From Bacteroidota bacterium (lineage in GTDB: Bacteria > Bacteroidota > Bacteroidia > Bacteroidales > F082): a DNA stretch of 64,000 nucleotides. Where the stretch lies: the NCBI GenBank assembly GCA_020444415.1, contig JAHLLA010000001.1:62001-126000 (forward strand), in the 5' to 3' direction. Positions 50,266 to 59,956 of this stretch are shown piece by piece. The translations under genes and the position numbers were made by a program. Numbering within the stretch: position 1 is the stretch's first letter; the number at the start of each line of letters is the position of its first letter. A model generated the notes under the pieces. The model did not search any database and was not told the origin of the DNA. It saw only the letters and a list, made by a program, of their open reading frames with translations.

Positions 50266-51561
50266 ATGAAACATCTACTCTCTTGCATTATCTTCATTTT
50301 CTGCACATCAATCCTGTCATTTTCGCAATGGTATGAATTAAACCCAGAAACCAGTAGTCATATCCTATCCGTTCATTTTACCGATAACAACATCGGTTGG
50401 ATCTGTGGTAATAACAACCTTATCAAACAAACTGCTGACGGAGGTGACACTTGGAACGAAACCAACTTCCATGGCGGAACCAGTGGATCAAGTGATTTTA
50501 ATTGGTACAGCATTTATGCAATAAATGAAAATGAGGTATACGCTTGTGGAAGCAAATATAACTGGGACAGGTTTCAATTTAACTACGCGTATTCAACAAA
50601 TGCAGGAAGTTCATGGACATGGCAATCAAGTTGGGGCAGTTCTGCCGGTTCCTGGAGACAAGTGTTTTTTATAGATGATCAAATTGGGTGGAAAGTTGGC
50701 ACCCGGTCAGGTAATGGATGGATAGGGCGAACCTCAAATGGATTCAACGAATTCGTCAATTCACCTGTTTTTGATGATCAATCCCTCAGGTCAATCCATT
50801 TTGTCGACCAGGATATGGGCTGGATAGCAGGCAAGGATGGATTTATTGCAAAATCAGTAGATGCCGGAATTACCTGGACCGAAATACAATCAGGCTTTAC
50901 ACAAGATCTTGAAAAGATATTTTTTATCAATTCAACAATTGGATGGGCCGTTGGACACGAGGATGATACCGGTGTTATTATCAAATCAGCAGACGGAGGA
51001 GAAAGTTGGTATGCAGTAAATATTCCATCAACTATGGATCTTTATGGATTATATTTTATCAATGAGAATATCGGTTGGGCCTGTGGATCAAAAATAGTCA
51101 ACCAAGAGGAAAAGGGCCTAATCCTATATTCAGATGATGCTGGAGAAAATTGGATAGAACAATTTGTTACTGATGAATTGTCTGAGTTATACGATGTCTT
51201 TTTTATTAATGAATTCACTGGTTGGGTGTCTGGTTACAACGGCATTTTACTAAAAACAATCAATGCAGGAGGCACCCAATTTGAAGATGTTGAAGAGAAT
51301 TCATTTAATTATTCCGTTATAAAATATCCAAATCCTTTCACCTTGTCCATCATTTTTGAATATGAACTAAAACAACCTGAAAAAGTATCACTTACCATTT
51401 TTGACAATATGGGTAAACAGATCAATTTTATTCAGAAAAATCAGTTCGGTGGCATACAGCAAATCCAATGGAATGCTGAAATCCGGCCTGAAGGAATCTA
51501 TCATTACCGGATTCAAGCCGGAGAAAAAGCAGCTGCAGGTAAAATCTTGAAAATTAAATAG
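50266..51561 (+). CDS. YCF48/BNR-like repeat protein with T9SS C-terminal sorting domain
   Basis: A 431-residue secreted protein. The signal peptide (MKHLLSCIIFIFCTSILSFSQ) fixes the start; a longer in-frame form would begin inside the terminator. The middle consists of about seven beta-propeller-like repeats with the YCF48/BNR pattern ('IIKSADGGESWYAV', 'YSDDAGENWIEQF', 'FINSTIGWAVGHE'). The C-terminal 75 residues ('YPNPFTLSIIFEYEL'... 'GIYHYRIQAGEKAAAGKILKIK'-type strand) form a type A sorting domain that directs export through the T9SS, for which porT is present in this window. Its binding target is unknown. Confidence 0.9.
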   Translation: MKHLLSCIIFIFCTSILSFSQWYELNPETSSHILSVHFTDNNIGWICGNNNLIKQTADGGDTWNETNFHGGTSGSSDFNWYSIYAINENEVYACGSKYNWDRFQFNYAYSTNAGSSWTWQSSWGSSAGSWRQVFFIDDQIGWKVGTRSGNGWIGRTSNGFNEFVNSPVFDDQSLRSIHFVDQDMGWIAGKDGFIAKSVDAGITWTEIQSGFTQDLEKIFFINSTIGWAVGHEDDTGVIIKSADGGESWYAVNIPSTMDLYGLYFINENIGWACGSKIVNQEEKGLILYSDDAGENWIEQFVTDELSELYDVFFINEFTGWVSGYNGILLKTINAGGTQFEDVEENSFNYSVIKYPNPFTLSIIFEYELKQPEKVSLTIFDNMGKQINFIQKNQFGGIQQIQWNAEIRPEGIYHYRIQAGEKAAAGKILKIK

Positions 51562-51580
51562 GTATTTTGCAACCTCCGCT

Positions 51581-51623
51581 CTTCCAGATTCCTGCCTATC
51601 CGCAGGCGGGTGTAATTTGGAAG
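51581..51623. repeat. Imperfect inverted repeat with CCTGCCT/CAGGCGGG core
   Basis: Outer arms CTTCCAGATT and AATTTGGAAG flank an inner stem CCTGCCT/CAGGCGGG. The core is related to the CCTGCCGGCAGG palindrome inside the broken tRNA-Leu. No T-run follows, so it is not an obvious terminator. It is probably an intergenic REP-like element. Confidence 0.55.
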
Positions 51624-51709
51624 TAATGGGCAGTGGGTTTTAAATCCTGGTTAGCCAACAAAAATTCATTGGAAATAAGAAAAATGTTAGAATTCTAGTA
51701 ACTTTCTGG

Positions 51710-51743
51710 ACACGCGAAATAATTCTCGCGCCAGTGAGGTTAA
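51710..51743 (+). repeat. REP-like element, left copy flanking the SIR2-like gene
   Basis: ACACGCGAAATAATTCTCGC... with stem CGCGA/TCGCG followed by GCCAGTGAGGTTAA. An inverted, diverged copy lies at 52997-53033. Confidence 0.6.
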
Positions 51744-51791
51744 GTATACTTCTTTACTTTTACTTTATGCTTAAATGTTATTTAAAAAAAT

Positions 51792-52784
51792 ATGAAAACT
51801 AAGTTTACCTACCTGTTAGGCGCAGGGGCAAGCGCAGAAGCAATCCCAGTCGTAAAGAAGTTTAAAGAAAGGGCTGATCAATTTAAGGTTGAACTAGATG
51901 ATTTTACAACAAAAGAGTTTTCTTCGCTGGATTATTTATCTGATTTTGGATTAAAATTTACCGAATACGTTAATGAAAGCGAGAACTTCTCAACCATTGA
52001 CACTTTAGCGAAATATTACTTTTTAAAGGATAGACAAAAATTTGAAGAATTAAAAAGACTTTTGTCGTTATATTTCACTTTCGAGCAATTGCTCTTTGAG
52101 AAATTTGATTATCGCTATTTGGTTTTTTTAACAACAATCTTAAAACAATCATCATTTTTTCCAGATAATATTAAAATAATTACCTGGAATTATGATTTTC
52201 AATTTGAATTAGCAGGAATGCATTTCAGTAAAGACACATTTAATACTGACGGACACGGAAATGAGGTTAAAAGCGTCCCACTAATGGAGTATTACCCAAC
52301 ATTGGGAACAGATATTATTCCAGCAGCCGAAGAAATTGACATTCTCCACCTTAATGGAATAGCTGGATTTTTCTTTGACACTAAAGGAAAATTTAATTTC
52401 AGCGCGTTTCATAATATGGAGAAAGAGATTGTTGGTAATTTCATATCAAATGTTGTTAATCTAAATAGATCACATAATTCACTATTATCATTTGCATGGG
52501 AAGGTGGACAGGCCGGTTTTAGAAACAGAATTGAATTAGCGAAAGAGATTGCCCAAGAAACAACTCATTTAGTAATAATTGGTTATTCATTCCCCTTCTT
52601 TAATCGTGAAATTGATAAAGAGATTATGAGCGCTCTCGTTCAGACTCCTTATATTCAGAAAATATACTACCAAGACCCTGAAAAAGACGGTCAATTTCTA
52701 TACAATCAATTTGATATAGATAAAAAAATTGAAATTGTGCATATTTCAGATAAGAAACAATTTCATATCCCCATAGAGTTGTAA
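51792..52784 (+). CDS. SIR2-like domain protein (candidate defence NADase)
   Basis: A 330-residue protein with the SIR2-like pattern: 'YLLGAGAS' (residues 7-14, nucleotide-binding GAGAS), 'ITWNYDF' with Asn133 and Asp135, 'LHLNGIAG' with His186, and 'VIIGYSFPFFNREID' at 262-276. Stand-alone SIR2-like proteins with these motifs often belong to anti-phage systems that deplete NAD+. No obvious partner gene lies next to it. Base composition looks more AT-rich than the neighbouring genes, and REP-like inverted copies flank it, so it may be an acquired cassette. The substrate and trigger are unknown. Confidence 0.85.
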   Translation: MKTKFTYLLGAGASAEAIPVVKKFKERADQFKVELDDFTTKEFSSLDYLSDFGLKFTEYVNESENFSTIDTLAKYYFLKDRQKFEELKRLLSLYFTFEQLLFEKFDYRYLVFLTTILKQSSFFPDNIKIITWNYDFQFELAGMHFSKDTFNTDGHGNEVKSVPLMEYYPTLGTDIIPAAEEIDILHLNGIAGFFFDTKGKFNFSAFHNMEKEIVGNFISNVVNLNRSHNSLLSFAWEGGQAGFRNRIELAKEIAQETTHLVIIGYSFPFFNREIDKEIMSALVQTPYIQKIYYQDPEKDGQFLYNQFDIDKKIEIVHISDKKQFHIPIEL

Positions 52785-52996
52785 AATGCAATGAATATTC
52801 TTCAAAATGTAGAAATTTAGAAATGCTTTTTTGTTAAGTAGTCTGGGCAAATACTTTCTAACATTTAGTTTCATTTATATTGATATTCAACTGGTTGTGT
52901 AATCAAGTAGCAGTATAGTAACATATTTCACGATTTAGTGTTTGATTTAGCAGTTTTTATGTTTTTCAGATTATCAATGTATAAAATTATCTAAGT

Positions 52997-53033
52997 TTAA
53001 CCCCCCACTGGCGCGCGCATCCTGCGCGTGGCG
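52997..53033 (-). repeat. REP-like element, right copy flanking the SIR2-like gene
   Basis: Read on the minus strand: CGCCACGCGCAGGATGCGCG... GCCAGTGGGGGGTTAA. It aligns with the element at 51710-51743 over about 36 bases in inverted orientation, with the CCACGCG, GCGCGCCAGTG and GGTTAA blocks shared. The remaining 212 bases between the SIR2-like stop and this element are AT-rich with no feature seen. Confidence 0.6.
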
Positions 53034-53058
53034 TTCAAATCCCTTTATCGAAAATCTC

Positions 53059-53979
53059 TTACTTATACGACCTCACCGTCTCCTCAATCCCCTCTTTATA
53101 AGTGGTGGTTTTAAAATCGAATGCCTTGTCAAACTTCGAACTGTCAAATAAATAATCAGAGTCAAGCTGGTAGAGCATTTCAACGCTTTCTTTGATATTG
53201 TGGTTGAACATGCCGGCCATCTGTATCATCCATTTTTTAAGTACGGTATATTTGGGTTGCACGCCTATAATCTGAGCAGCCAGTTCCATGAATTCTTTAC
53301 CGGTTAGCGCATTTTTATCAATTGGCAAATGCCATACCTGGTTGTAAGCCGATTCTGTATTTCCGAGCAAAGCAGTCGCTTTGGCGGCATCAGGTGTGTA
53401 TGTGAACGAGTGTTTCTTGTTCTCATCGATCATCCATTGTGCCTTTTTGCCTTTCAGGTAATTATCAATTACCATCATATTAATAAAACTCAAAGGCGTA
53501 TTAGGTCCGTAAAAGTCGGCAGCGCGGGCGATAATGGCCTGCAGGTTGCCCCGCTCCACATCATACATAAGCATTTCATCCAGTCGTGCCCTGATCTTAC
53601 CCTTTTCACTACTGGGATTGATGGGCGTTTCTTCCGTCATCCATCCATCCACCTTTCCGTAAGGATATACATTATCGAAAAACACCAGTTTGGCATCGTG
53701 TTTTTTGCAGGCATGAATGGCATTGCGCATGATGATCTCCCATTGCCTGTTCCATTCCTTTAGTTTGTAAACTATCCCCACGGTGAGATACACAACTTCT
53801 GATCCTTTGACAGCCTGGCTTACTTTTTCAGCTTCAAGTAAGTCCAGCGAAACTAGTTCGTCATCTGCATTTACTTTTTGAGGATTTCGGCTGACGAGCC
53901 TGACTTTATCCGTGTATTTTGGCAGTTCTTTAGCGATATAAGTACCTATGGTTCCGTTCGATCCAAGTATGGTTTGCAT
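53059..53979 (-). CDS. NAD(P)-dependent epimerase/dehydratase-like protein (extended SDR)
   Basis: A 306-residue protein of the atypical/extended SDR type: 'TILGSNGTIGTYIAKELPKY' (residues 3-22) is the glycine-rich dinucleotide motif, with 'VVYLTVGI', 'FFDNVYPYGKVDG' and 'IARAADFYGPNTPL' (a YxxxK-like Tyr is not obvious, so it may be an NmrA/atypical member). It lies 11 bases from mutS in the same direction, probably cotranscribed downstream of it. Substrate unknown. Confidence 0.82.
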   Translation of the reverse strand: MQTILGSNGTIGTYIAKELPKYTDKVRLVSRNPQKVNADDELVSLDLLEAEKVSQAVKGSEVVYLTVGIVYKLKEWNRQWEIIMRNAIHACKKHDAKLVFFDNVYPYGKVDGWMTEETPINPSSEKGKIRARLDEMLMYDVERGNLQAIIARAADFYGPNTPLSFINMMVIDNYLKGKKAQWMIDENKKHSFTYTPDAAKATALLGNTESAYNQVWHLPIDKNALTGKEFMELAAQIIGVQPKYTVLKKWMIQMAGMFNHNIKESVEMLYQLDSDYLFDSSKFDKAFDFKTTTYKEGIEETVRSYK

Positions 53980-53990
53980 AATTCAGTGAT

Positions 53991-56615
53991 TTAATTTTTT
54001 TTGCTTAATAAATTTTTAATTTCATTCAGTTTCATTAATGCCTCCACCGGTGTTAAGGTGTCGATGTTGGTGTTGAGGATATCGTCCTTGATCTGGTGCA
54101 GCAAAGGATCATCCAACTGGATAAAACTCAATTGGAAATCGCTCTCTTTCGATTTTTCTTTAACTGCTTTATTCAACTCATCACTCGAATGGCTTTTTTC
54201 AAGAATCTTCAGCATCTGCCTGGCTCTTTCCAGCACCTTTTGCGGCATGCCGGCCATTTCAGCCACATGGATGCCAAAGCTGTGTTCGCTCCCACCCTTT
54301 TTCAGTTTCCTGAGAAAGATCACTTTATTACCGATCTCTTTGATGGAAATATGGTAATTTTTAATCCGCGACATGGAAGCTGCCATTTCATTTAACTCAT
54401 GGTAATGCGTGGCAAACAGCACTTTGGCTCTGTATGCCGGGTGATTGTGTAAAAACTCGGCAATCGACCAGGCGATGGAAATGCCATCATAAGTGCTGGT
54501 ACCCCTGCCAATCTCATCCAGCAGGATCAGGCTGCGGTTGGAAATATTGTTCAGTATGCTGGCCGTTTCATTCATTTCCACCATAAAAGTGGATTCGCCC
54601 GATGAAATATTATCCGAAGCACCGACCCTGGTAAACACCTTATCGACATAGCCAATGTTGGCCGATGCAGCCGGCACAAAGCAACCCATTTGCGCCAGGA
54701 GGACTATCAATGCAGTTTGACGCAGTAAAGCTGATTTTCCCGACATATTCGGCCCCGTGAGAATGATCAATTGCTGTTTGGTATTATCCAGGTATACATT
54801 ATTAGTAATGTATTTTTCACCTGCGGGCATATGTTGTTCAATTACCGGGTGACGCCCTTCTTTTATGTCGATGAGATAGTCATCCGTAATATTGGGTTTG
54901 CAATATTGGCTTTCAGCCGACACTTTGGCAAACGACGACAGGCAATCCAGCGAAGCAATGATCGAAGCATTAAGTTGCACAGGTTGGATAAAACCGGCAG
55001 CAAACTTGACAAGTTCATCAAATAATTTTTGTTCAAGAACATTGATCTTCTCTTCGGCGCCCAGTATTTTCTGCTCGTATTCCTTAAGCTCTTCAGTAAT
55101 GTAGCGTTCCGATGTGGTCAGTGTTTGCTTTCGGTGCCATTCTTCAGGTACTTTATCCTTGTGGGTGTTGGTGACTTCCAGGTAATAGCCAAACACGTTG
55201 TTATACCCGATTTTTAATGAAGAAATGCCGGTTCTTTCCGATTCCCTCTGCTGGATGCCTTTGAGATAATCCTTACCGGAATAAGCGATTTTTCTCAGTT
55301 CATCCAATTCGTCAGAAACACCATCCCGGATCACATTGCCTTTATGTACCAATGCCGGCGGATCATCTTTGAGTTCCTCAACAAGCCTCTTTGCCAGCAC
55401 ATTGCAGGGGTTCAACTGGTCGGAAAACTGCTGGAATGCTTCAGGCTTTTCATTGGAACATACAGCTTTTATGGCGGCAACCGCTTCCAGCGCCCTGAAC
55501 AATTGCAATAATTCACGTGGATTCACCCGCAGGGTTACTACTTTCGAGATCAGTCGCTCCAAATCTCCAATTTTCCTGAATTCCTCATGCAGTTTATGGG
55601 CTAAATCTGTATGTGCTATCAGGTGTTCAACAATCTTTAAGCGCTTATCGATTTCGTGTTTCTCCACCAGTGGTAAGGTCACCCATTTCCGCATGAGCCG
55701 GGCGCCTATGGGCGTATCGGTCCGGTCAATCACATCCAGCAAGGTTTTCCCTTCGCGGCTTAACGGATGCAGAATTTCAAGATTCCGGGTGGTAAACTTA
55801 TCCAGCCACACGTATTTTCCTTCGTCGATACGACTCAATTGCGCAATATGATCCAGTTTGTCGTGGTGCGTTTCATTCAAATAATGCAATGCGGCTCCGG
55901 CGGCAATCACGCCCCTGCTCATATTTTCCACACCAAAACCTTTCAGCGAAGTAGTTTTAAAATGTTTTAAGAGGATATCCTGAGCAAAGTCAGAAGAAAA
56001 CACCCAGTCATCGAACACCGCCAGGTAGAATTTGTCGCCATAATTCTCAATAAATTTCGCCCTGTGCTGGCGTTGCACAACTACTTCACTAGGTAAAAAA
56101 CTTTGAAGTATCTTATCAATATAATCCGTATTTCCTTCAGCAATATAGAATTCGCCTGTGGAAATATCCAACAATGAAATGCCCGAAATACCGGAACTGA
56201 TATGTACGGCAGCCAGAAAATTATTCTCCTTTTGTTCCAGCACATTATCGTTTAACGATACGCCTGGTGTTACCAGCTCGGTCACACCTCTTTTTACAAT
56301 CTTTTTAGTCAGTTTGGGGTCTTCCAACTGATCACAAATGGCCACACGGTTTCCTGCCCTTACCAGTTTAGGCAAATAGGTATCGAGCGAATGATGTGGA
56401 AACCCGGCCAACTCCACAAAGGAAGCAGCCCCATTGCGTCGTTTGGTGAGCACAATACCAAGAATACCGGCAGCTTTGATGGCATCTTCGCCAAAAGTCT
56501 CGTAGAAATCGCCCACCCTGAAAAGCAATAAAGCATCCGGATATTTAGCCTTGATGCTGTTGTATTGCTTCATCAATGGTGTTTCAGCGTATTTCTTCTG
56601 TTCGGCCACTGGCAA
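53991..56615 (-). CDS. mutS: DNA mismatch repair protein MutS
   Basis: Recognises mismatches and recruits MutL. The 874-residue chain has the N-terminal mismatch-binding '[20 protein letters not shown]' (Phe-x-Glu), the connector and lever domains, then Walker A '[20 protein letters not shown]' and Walker B '[23 protein letters not shown]', ending with a helix-turn-helix. The start is either TTG at 56615 or GTG at 56609; no ATG comes before 'MKQYNSIK', which is within the conserved domain. The -7-like element at 56626-56633 lies only about 10 bases upstream, so the transcript is almost leaderless. It is divergent from the TrmH-type gene. Confidence 0.96.
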   Translation of the reverse strand: MPVAEQKKYAETPLMKQYNSIKAKYPDALLLFRVGDFYETFGEDAIKAAGILGIVLTKRRNGAASFVELAGFPHHSLDTYLPKLVRAGNRVAICDQLEDPKLTKKIVKRGVTELVTPGVSLNDNVLEQKENNFLAAVHISSGISGISLLDISTGEFYIAEGNTDYIDKILQSFLPSEVVVQRQHRAKFIENYGDKFYLAVFDDWVFSSDFAQDILLKHFKTTSLKGFGVENMSRGVIAAGAALHYLNETHHDKLDHIAQLSRIDEGKYVWLDKFTTRNLEILHPLSREGKTLLDVIDRTDTPIGARLMRKWVTLPLVEKHEIDKRLKIVEHLIAHTDLAHKLHEEFRKIGDLERLISKVVTLRVNPRELLQLFRALEAVAAIKAVCSNEKPEAFQQFSDQLNPCNVLAKRLVEELKDDPPALVHKGNVIRDGVSDELDELRKIAYSGKDYLKGIQQRESERTGISSLKIGYNNVFGYYLEVTNTHKDKVPEEWHRKQTLTTSERYITEELKEYEQKILGAEEKINVLEQKLFDELVKFAAGFIQPVQLNASIIASLDCLSSFAKVSAESQYCKPNITDDYLIDIKEGRHPVIEQHMPAGEKYITNNVYLDNTKQQLIILTGPNMSGKSALLRQTALIVLLAQMGCFVPAASANIGYVDKVFTRVGASDNISSGESTFMVEMNETASILNNISNRSLILLDEIGRGTSTYDGISIAWSIAEFLHNHPAYRAKVLFATHYHELNEMAASMSRIKNYHISIKEIGNKVIFLRKLKKGGSEHSFGIHVAEMAGMPQKVLERARQMLKILEKSHSSDELNKAVKEKSKESDFQLSFIQLDDPLLHQIKDDILNTNIDTLTPVEALMKLNEIKNLLSKKN

Positions 56616-56625
56616 ATTTTTCGAA

Positions 56626-56633
56626 CAAAGGTA
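56626..56633 (-). promoter_or_regulatory. Putative -7 element (TACCTTTG) for mutS
   Basis: TACCTTTG on the minus strand matches TAnnTTTG. It lies immediately upstream of the mutS start. Confidence 0.45.
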
Positions 56634-56663
56634 ACAAATGAAGTGTTATATTTCAGGTCTTTT

Positions 56664-56671
56664 TACCTTTG
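56664..56671 (+). promoter_or_regulatory. Putative -7 element (TACCTTTG) that decides the start of the TrmH-type gene
   Basis: TACCTTTG matches TAnnTTTG and overlaps an in-frame TTG at 56669, ruling that out as start and leaving the ATG at 56690. Confidence 0.5.
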
Positions 56672-56689
56672 CATGCATCAATAGATTTT

Positions 56690-57223
56690 ATGAGAAAGTT
56701 AAAAAATGCCGAGTTGAACCGGCTGGATGTTGACAGTTATAAAAAAGCGGAAAAGAATCCCATCATCATTGTTCTCGACAATATCAGGAGCCTGAATAAT
56801 ATCGGGTCTATATTCAGAACCGCAGATGCATTTCGTGTTGAAGCCATTTATCTGTGTGGTATCACAGCCCAACCACCCCATCGCGATATACACAAAACAG
56901 CTTTGGGCGCAACAGATTCCGTGAATTGGAAATATTTTAAAACGACAGAGCAAGCCATTCTCGAACTAAAAAGCAAAAACTATAAGACAATCGCCCTCGA
57001 ACAAGCTGATCAAAGCATCATGCTCAATAGGTTTTCACCTGATCCGGAGGCCTCTTACGCCATCATTTTGGGCAATGAAGTGCACGGAATTGAGCAAAAA
57101 ATCGTCGATTTCTCAGACTTCTGTGTCGAAATTCCCCAGTTCGGAACCAAGCACTCTTTTAATGTAACTGTTAGTAACGGTATTGTATTGTGGGATATAT
57201 TACTGAAATTAAACGCTTTATAA
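56690..57223 (+). CDS. TrmH/SpoU-family RNA methyltransferase
   Basis: A 177-residue SPOUT-fold 2'-O-ribose methyltransferase. The three family motifs are seen: 'VLDNIRSLNNIGSIFRTADAF' (motif 1, residues 24-45), 'AIILGNEVHGI' (motif 2), and 'IPQFGTKHSFNVTVSNGIVLWD' (motif 3). The chain is short, so it lacks the extra N-terminal RNA-binding domain of some SpoU members. The target nucleotide (tRNA or rRNA) cannot be told. Confidence 0.93.
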   Translation: MRKLKNAELNRLDVDSYKKAEKNPIIIVLDNIRSLNNIGSIFRTADAFRVEAIYLCGITAQPPHRDIHKTALGATDSVNWKYFKTTEQAILELKSKNYKTIALEQADQSIMLNRFSPDPEASYAIILGNEVHGIEQKIVDFSDFCVEIPQFGTKHSFNVTVSNGIVLWDILLKLNAL

Positions 57224-57292
57224 ATTCTTGAAACATTAAATAAATTCTGGCGTAAAACTTTATTATCTATTAAAGTGGTAGCTAAATATGAT

Positions 57293-57300
57293 TATATTTG
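57293..57300 (+). promoter_or_regulatory. Putative -7 element (TATATTTG) for the OmpA/TPR gene
   Basis: TATATTTG matches TAnnTTTG, about 105 bases before the ATG at 57406, in the 182-base intergenic stretch. The implied leader is long. Confidence 0.4.
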
Positions 57301-57405
57301 CCTTTTAATGAAGGGCATCCGTCGACTTGATAAAGAGTTGATAGAAAAATTAAAATAAATTCATAAATTTGTAAATAAATCAGTTTGTTAATAAAAATTA
57401 AAACC

Positions 57406-59892
57406 ATGAAAAAAGTTTACTTTTTGCTCACTAAAGTTATGATCTTCAGCTTGATCTTAGCGTTTCCTATCACGATGATCGGACAGGATGATGGTGAGGT
57501 TGAAAAAACAAGAAAAGAAAAAAAGGCTTCATTCTCACCCTACTGGATGGTGATAGGTGAGATGGGTATGGCCTGGTCGCACACCGACCTTGCTAAAAAT
57601 GATTGGCTGCCGGATTATAGCCGTATCGGTTATAATGGACAGCTAGGTTTTGGTCGTCAGTTTACACCAGTTATCGGACTTTACTTAAAAGGTGCCTATG
57701 GTAGCCTGAATGATGGAAAAGAAAATGTGTCATCTCCAACACCGGGTATTAACGCCATGTATGGACGTGATATGAGTTCAGAATTCACCTATTTCAAAGA
57801 AAGTTTGAACCTGGGCATCAACCTGAGTAATTTATTTGCCGGTTACCGTGACCGTACTGTAAACTTTGGTGTTCACCTCGGTGTGGGTGCTGCACAGTGG
57901 CAGTCGACAACCTACGACCTTAATTCAGGTGTTGAAATTGCAAATTCAGGAGATTCGAGAACCAATAGTATCGCAGTTCCTGGTGGTGTAAATGTAGACT
58001 TCAGGGTAAGTGAATTAGTCGACCTCTATGTAGACTACACCTACACCTGGAACAATACTGACATGATTGACGGTGTTGAGCATGGTGCCATGCAAGTATA
58101 CGATGATGTTTGGTCACACGTAAATCTGGGTATCAGATTTAAATTTGGTGGCGATAAAGTGAAGAAAATGGTTGAAAACTTCGACCTTGTAACTTTGCAA
58201 ACCTCACCTGATCCTCTGGAAGAAAAAGGCGACATGGTGGATGTTACCATTACCGGTACCTTCCCTCCGAAATATTTTGACAAAAATGCCGTAATGTGCT
58301 TCAACCCAGTTCTGAAAACTTCAGACGGACAGGAATTTCCATTGAAAACTATGAATTTCAAAGGCGAAAATGTGATGGGCGACGGTACTTTGATCACATG
58401 GGGTGAAGGTGGAACTTTCACTTATACCGATCAAATTCCTTATGACCCGGCAATGGATGTTTCTGACCTCGTTGTGGCTCCGGTTGTATACCTGAACGAC
58501 GGTGAAGCATATGAATCATGTGCTGATGCATTGCTGGAAGGCAAAAAAGCCATGCAGGTGCAACCTGACAGAAAACTGGCTGACGGAGTGATTCACACCT
58601 CAAAATACATGAGACATACTGAAATTGCAGATTTCGCACCTCATGGTTATGAACTGGAAACAATTATATTGGAGCAAGGCAATATTTATTTTGCAAAAAA
58701 TATGCATAACCTGAATTGGAATCTTCCATTAAATAAAGATGAAGAAAACATAGCAGCTCTAGCTGGCAACCACAATAACTTGCTCAAAGGCTGGGAACTG
58801 AAAGATATTATCATTGAAGGATGGGCTTCTCCTGAAGGTGAAGAAACATTTAACCAGGGATTGTCTGAACGCAGGGCCGAAACAGCAGAAAATTTTATGG
58901 CTAAAAAGCTAAAGAAAGCAGCTAAAGAAAATGAAGAGGTGTTAGATAAGGATGCCGTTGAAGCTATTGAGATGATCATGACAGCCAATGGTCCTGACTG
59001 GAACGGTTTCATGCAGGCTGTAGAAGCTTCTGACATTAAAGACAAAGCAGCTATCATCAATGTGATCAATTCTGCTAACCAGGATAAGAGAGAAGAGGAG
59101 ATCAGAAATATGATCCTCATATATCCCGAACTGGAAAAAGAAATCCTGCCTCCTTTAAGACGTGCCGAGATCAAAGTGTTCACATTTGAATATAAGCGTC
59201 CTGCTGAAGAAATTGCTGAAATGGCAATTACCAAACCTGGAGAACTTACATTACCTGAGTTGCTCTATGCCGGAACCTTAACAGAAGACCTGGGAACAAA
59301 GCGTGTGATCTATCAAAACGTGCTGGAACAGCATCCTAAATGTCACAGGGCCATGACCAACCTGGCAGCCGTTGAATTAGCAGATGGTAATACAGATGAA
59401 GCAAAAGATTTATTGGATTCATCTTATGAGTTAAATCCTGAATCATATGAAACTTTAAACAATATGGCTGTTTATTATATGATGGAAGGAGATTATGCTA
59501 AAGCAAAAGATTATCTGAACCAATCGAAAGGCTTAGGTGGCGATGTAGATTACAATATGGGTATTGTGAATATTTATAATGGTAACTACAGCGAAGCAGT
59601 AGCAAACCTGCGCGATGCCAATTGTGATTTCAATCTTGGTTTAGCACAACTGTTAAACAAAGATTACAGTGCTGCCGAAAACACATTTAAATGTGTTGAA
59701 CCTAAAGATGCAGATGTATATTATTTGCTGGCTATTTCAGCTGCTCGTCAGGATAACAAAGAAATGACACTTGACTATCTCGGACAGTCTATCAAAGCTG
59801 ATCCGGAGATGGCTACAAGAGCAACTTTAGATCGTGAATTCCTGAAGTATTATACTGATCCTGCATTCCAGGCTTTGGTAAATGCACAATAA
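57406..59892 (+). CDS. Outer-membrane barrel, OmpA-like and TPR domain protein
   Basis: An 828-residue protein with a signal peptide (MKKVYFLLTKVMIFSLILAFPITMIGQ) that fixes the start at the inner ATG. Residues 40-250 look like an OmpA-type N-terminal barrel ('GYNGQLGFGRQFTPVIGLYLKGAYG', 'VHLGVGAAQW', 'VNLGIRFKFG'). A middle extracellular or periplasmic beta domain follows. Near 465-500 'IIIEGWASPEGEETFNQGLSERRAETAENFM' is an OmpA C-terminal peptidoglycan-binding motif. Residues 640-828 hold TPR-like helices ('NNMAVYYMMEGDYAKAKDYL'). It probably anchors the outer membrane to the cell wall and mediates protein contact. A strong terminator follows. Confidence 0.86.
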   Translation: MKKVYFLLTKVMIFSLILAFPITMIGQDDGEVEKTRKEKKASFSPYWMVIGEMGMAWSHTDLAKNDWLPDYSRIGYNGQLGFGRQFTPVIGLYLKGAYGSLNDGKENVSSPTPGINAMYGRDMSSEFTYFKESLNLGINLSNLFAGYRDRTVNFGVHLGVGAAQWQSTTYDLNSGVEIANSGDSRTNSIAVPGGVNVDFRVSELVDLYVDYTYTWNNTDMIDGVEHGAMQVYDDVWSHVNLGIRFKFGGDKVKKMVENFDLVTLQTSPDPLEEKGDMVDVTITGTFPPKYFDKNAVMCFNPVLKTSDGQEFPLKTMNFKGENVMGDGTLITWGEGGTFTYTDQIPYDPAMDVSDLVVAPVVYLNDGEAYESCADALLEGKKAMQVQPDRKLADGVIHTSKYMRHTEIADFAPHGYELETIILEQGNIYFAKNMHNLNWNLPLNKDEENIAALAGNHNNLLKGWELKDIIIEGWASPEGEETFNQGLSERRAETAENFMAKKLKKAAKENEEVLDKDAVEAIEMIMTANGPDWNGFMQAVEASDIKDKAAIINVINSANQDKREEEIRNMILIYPELEKEILPPLRRAEIKVFTFEYKRPAEEIAEMAITKPGELTLPELLYAGTLTEDLGTKRVIYQNVLEQHPKCHRAMTNLAAVELADGNTDEAKDLLDSSYELNPESYETLNNMAVYYMMEGDYAKAKDYLNQSKGLGGDVDYNMGIVNIYNGNYSEAVANLRDANCDFNLGLAQLLNKDYSAAENTFKCVEPKDADVYYLLAISAARQDNKEMTLDYLGQSIKADPEMATRATLDREFLKYYTDPAFQALVNAQ

Positions 59893-59910
59893 AAATAAAC
59901 TGATTTATCC

Positions 59911-59945
59911 AAAAAAACCCGATCCGCATGGATCGGGTTTTTTTA
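59911..59945. terminator. Bidirectional Rho-independent terminator
   Basis: Stem AAAACCCGATCC (59914-59925)/GGATCGGGTTTT (59930-59941) with a GCAT loop, flanked by A-run and T-run. It serves the convergent OmpA/TPR and deoxynucleoside kinase genes. Confidence 0.93.
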
Positions 59946-59956
59946 TGCCTAAACAT

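Noticed and set aside
49960-50274. Reverse-strand open frame over tRNA-Leu and its broken copy
   Set aside because: It only reads tRNA and repeat DNA in the wrong sense and overlaps a terminator.
51581-51623. Terminator for the YCF48-repeat gene
   Set aside because: A stem can form but no T-run follows on either strand, so it is listed as a repeat.
55336-55851. 171-codon open frame on the + strand opposite mutS
   Set aside because: Antisense to the conserved MutS core; no start context or domain.
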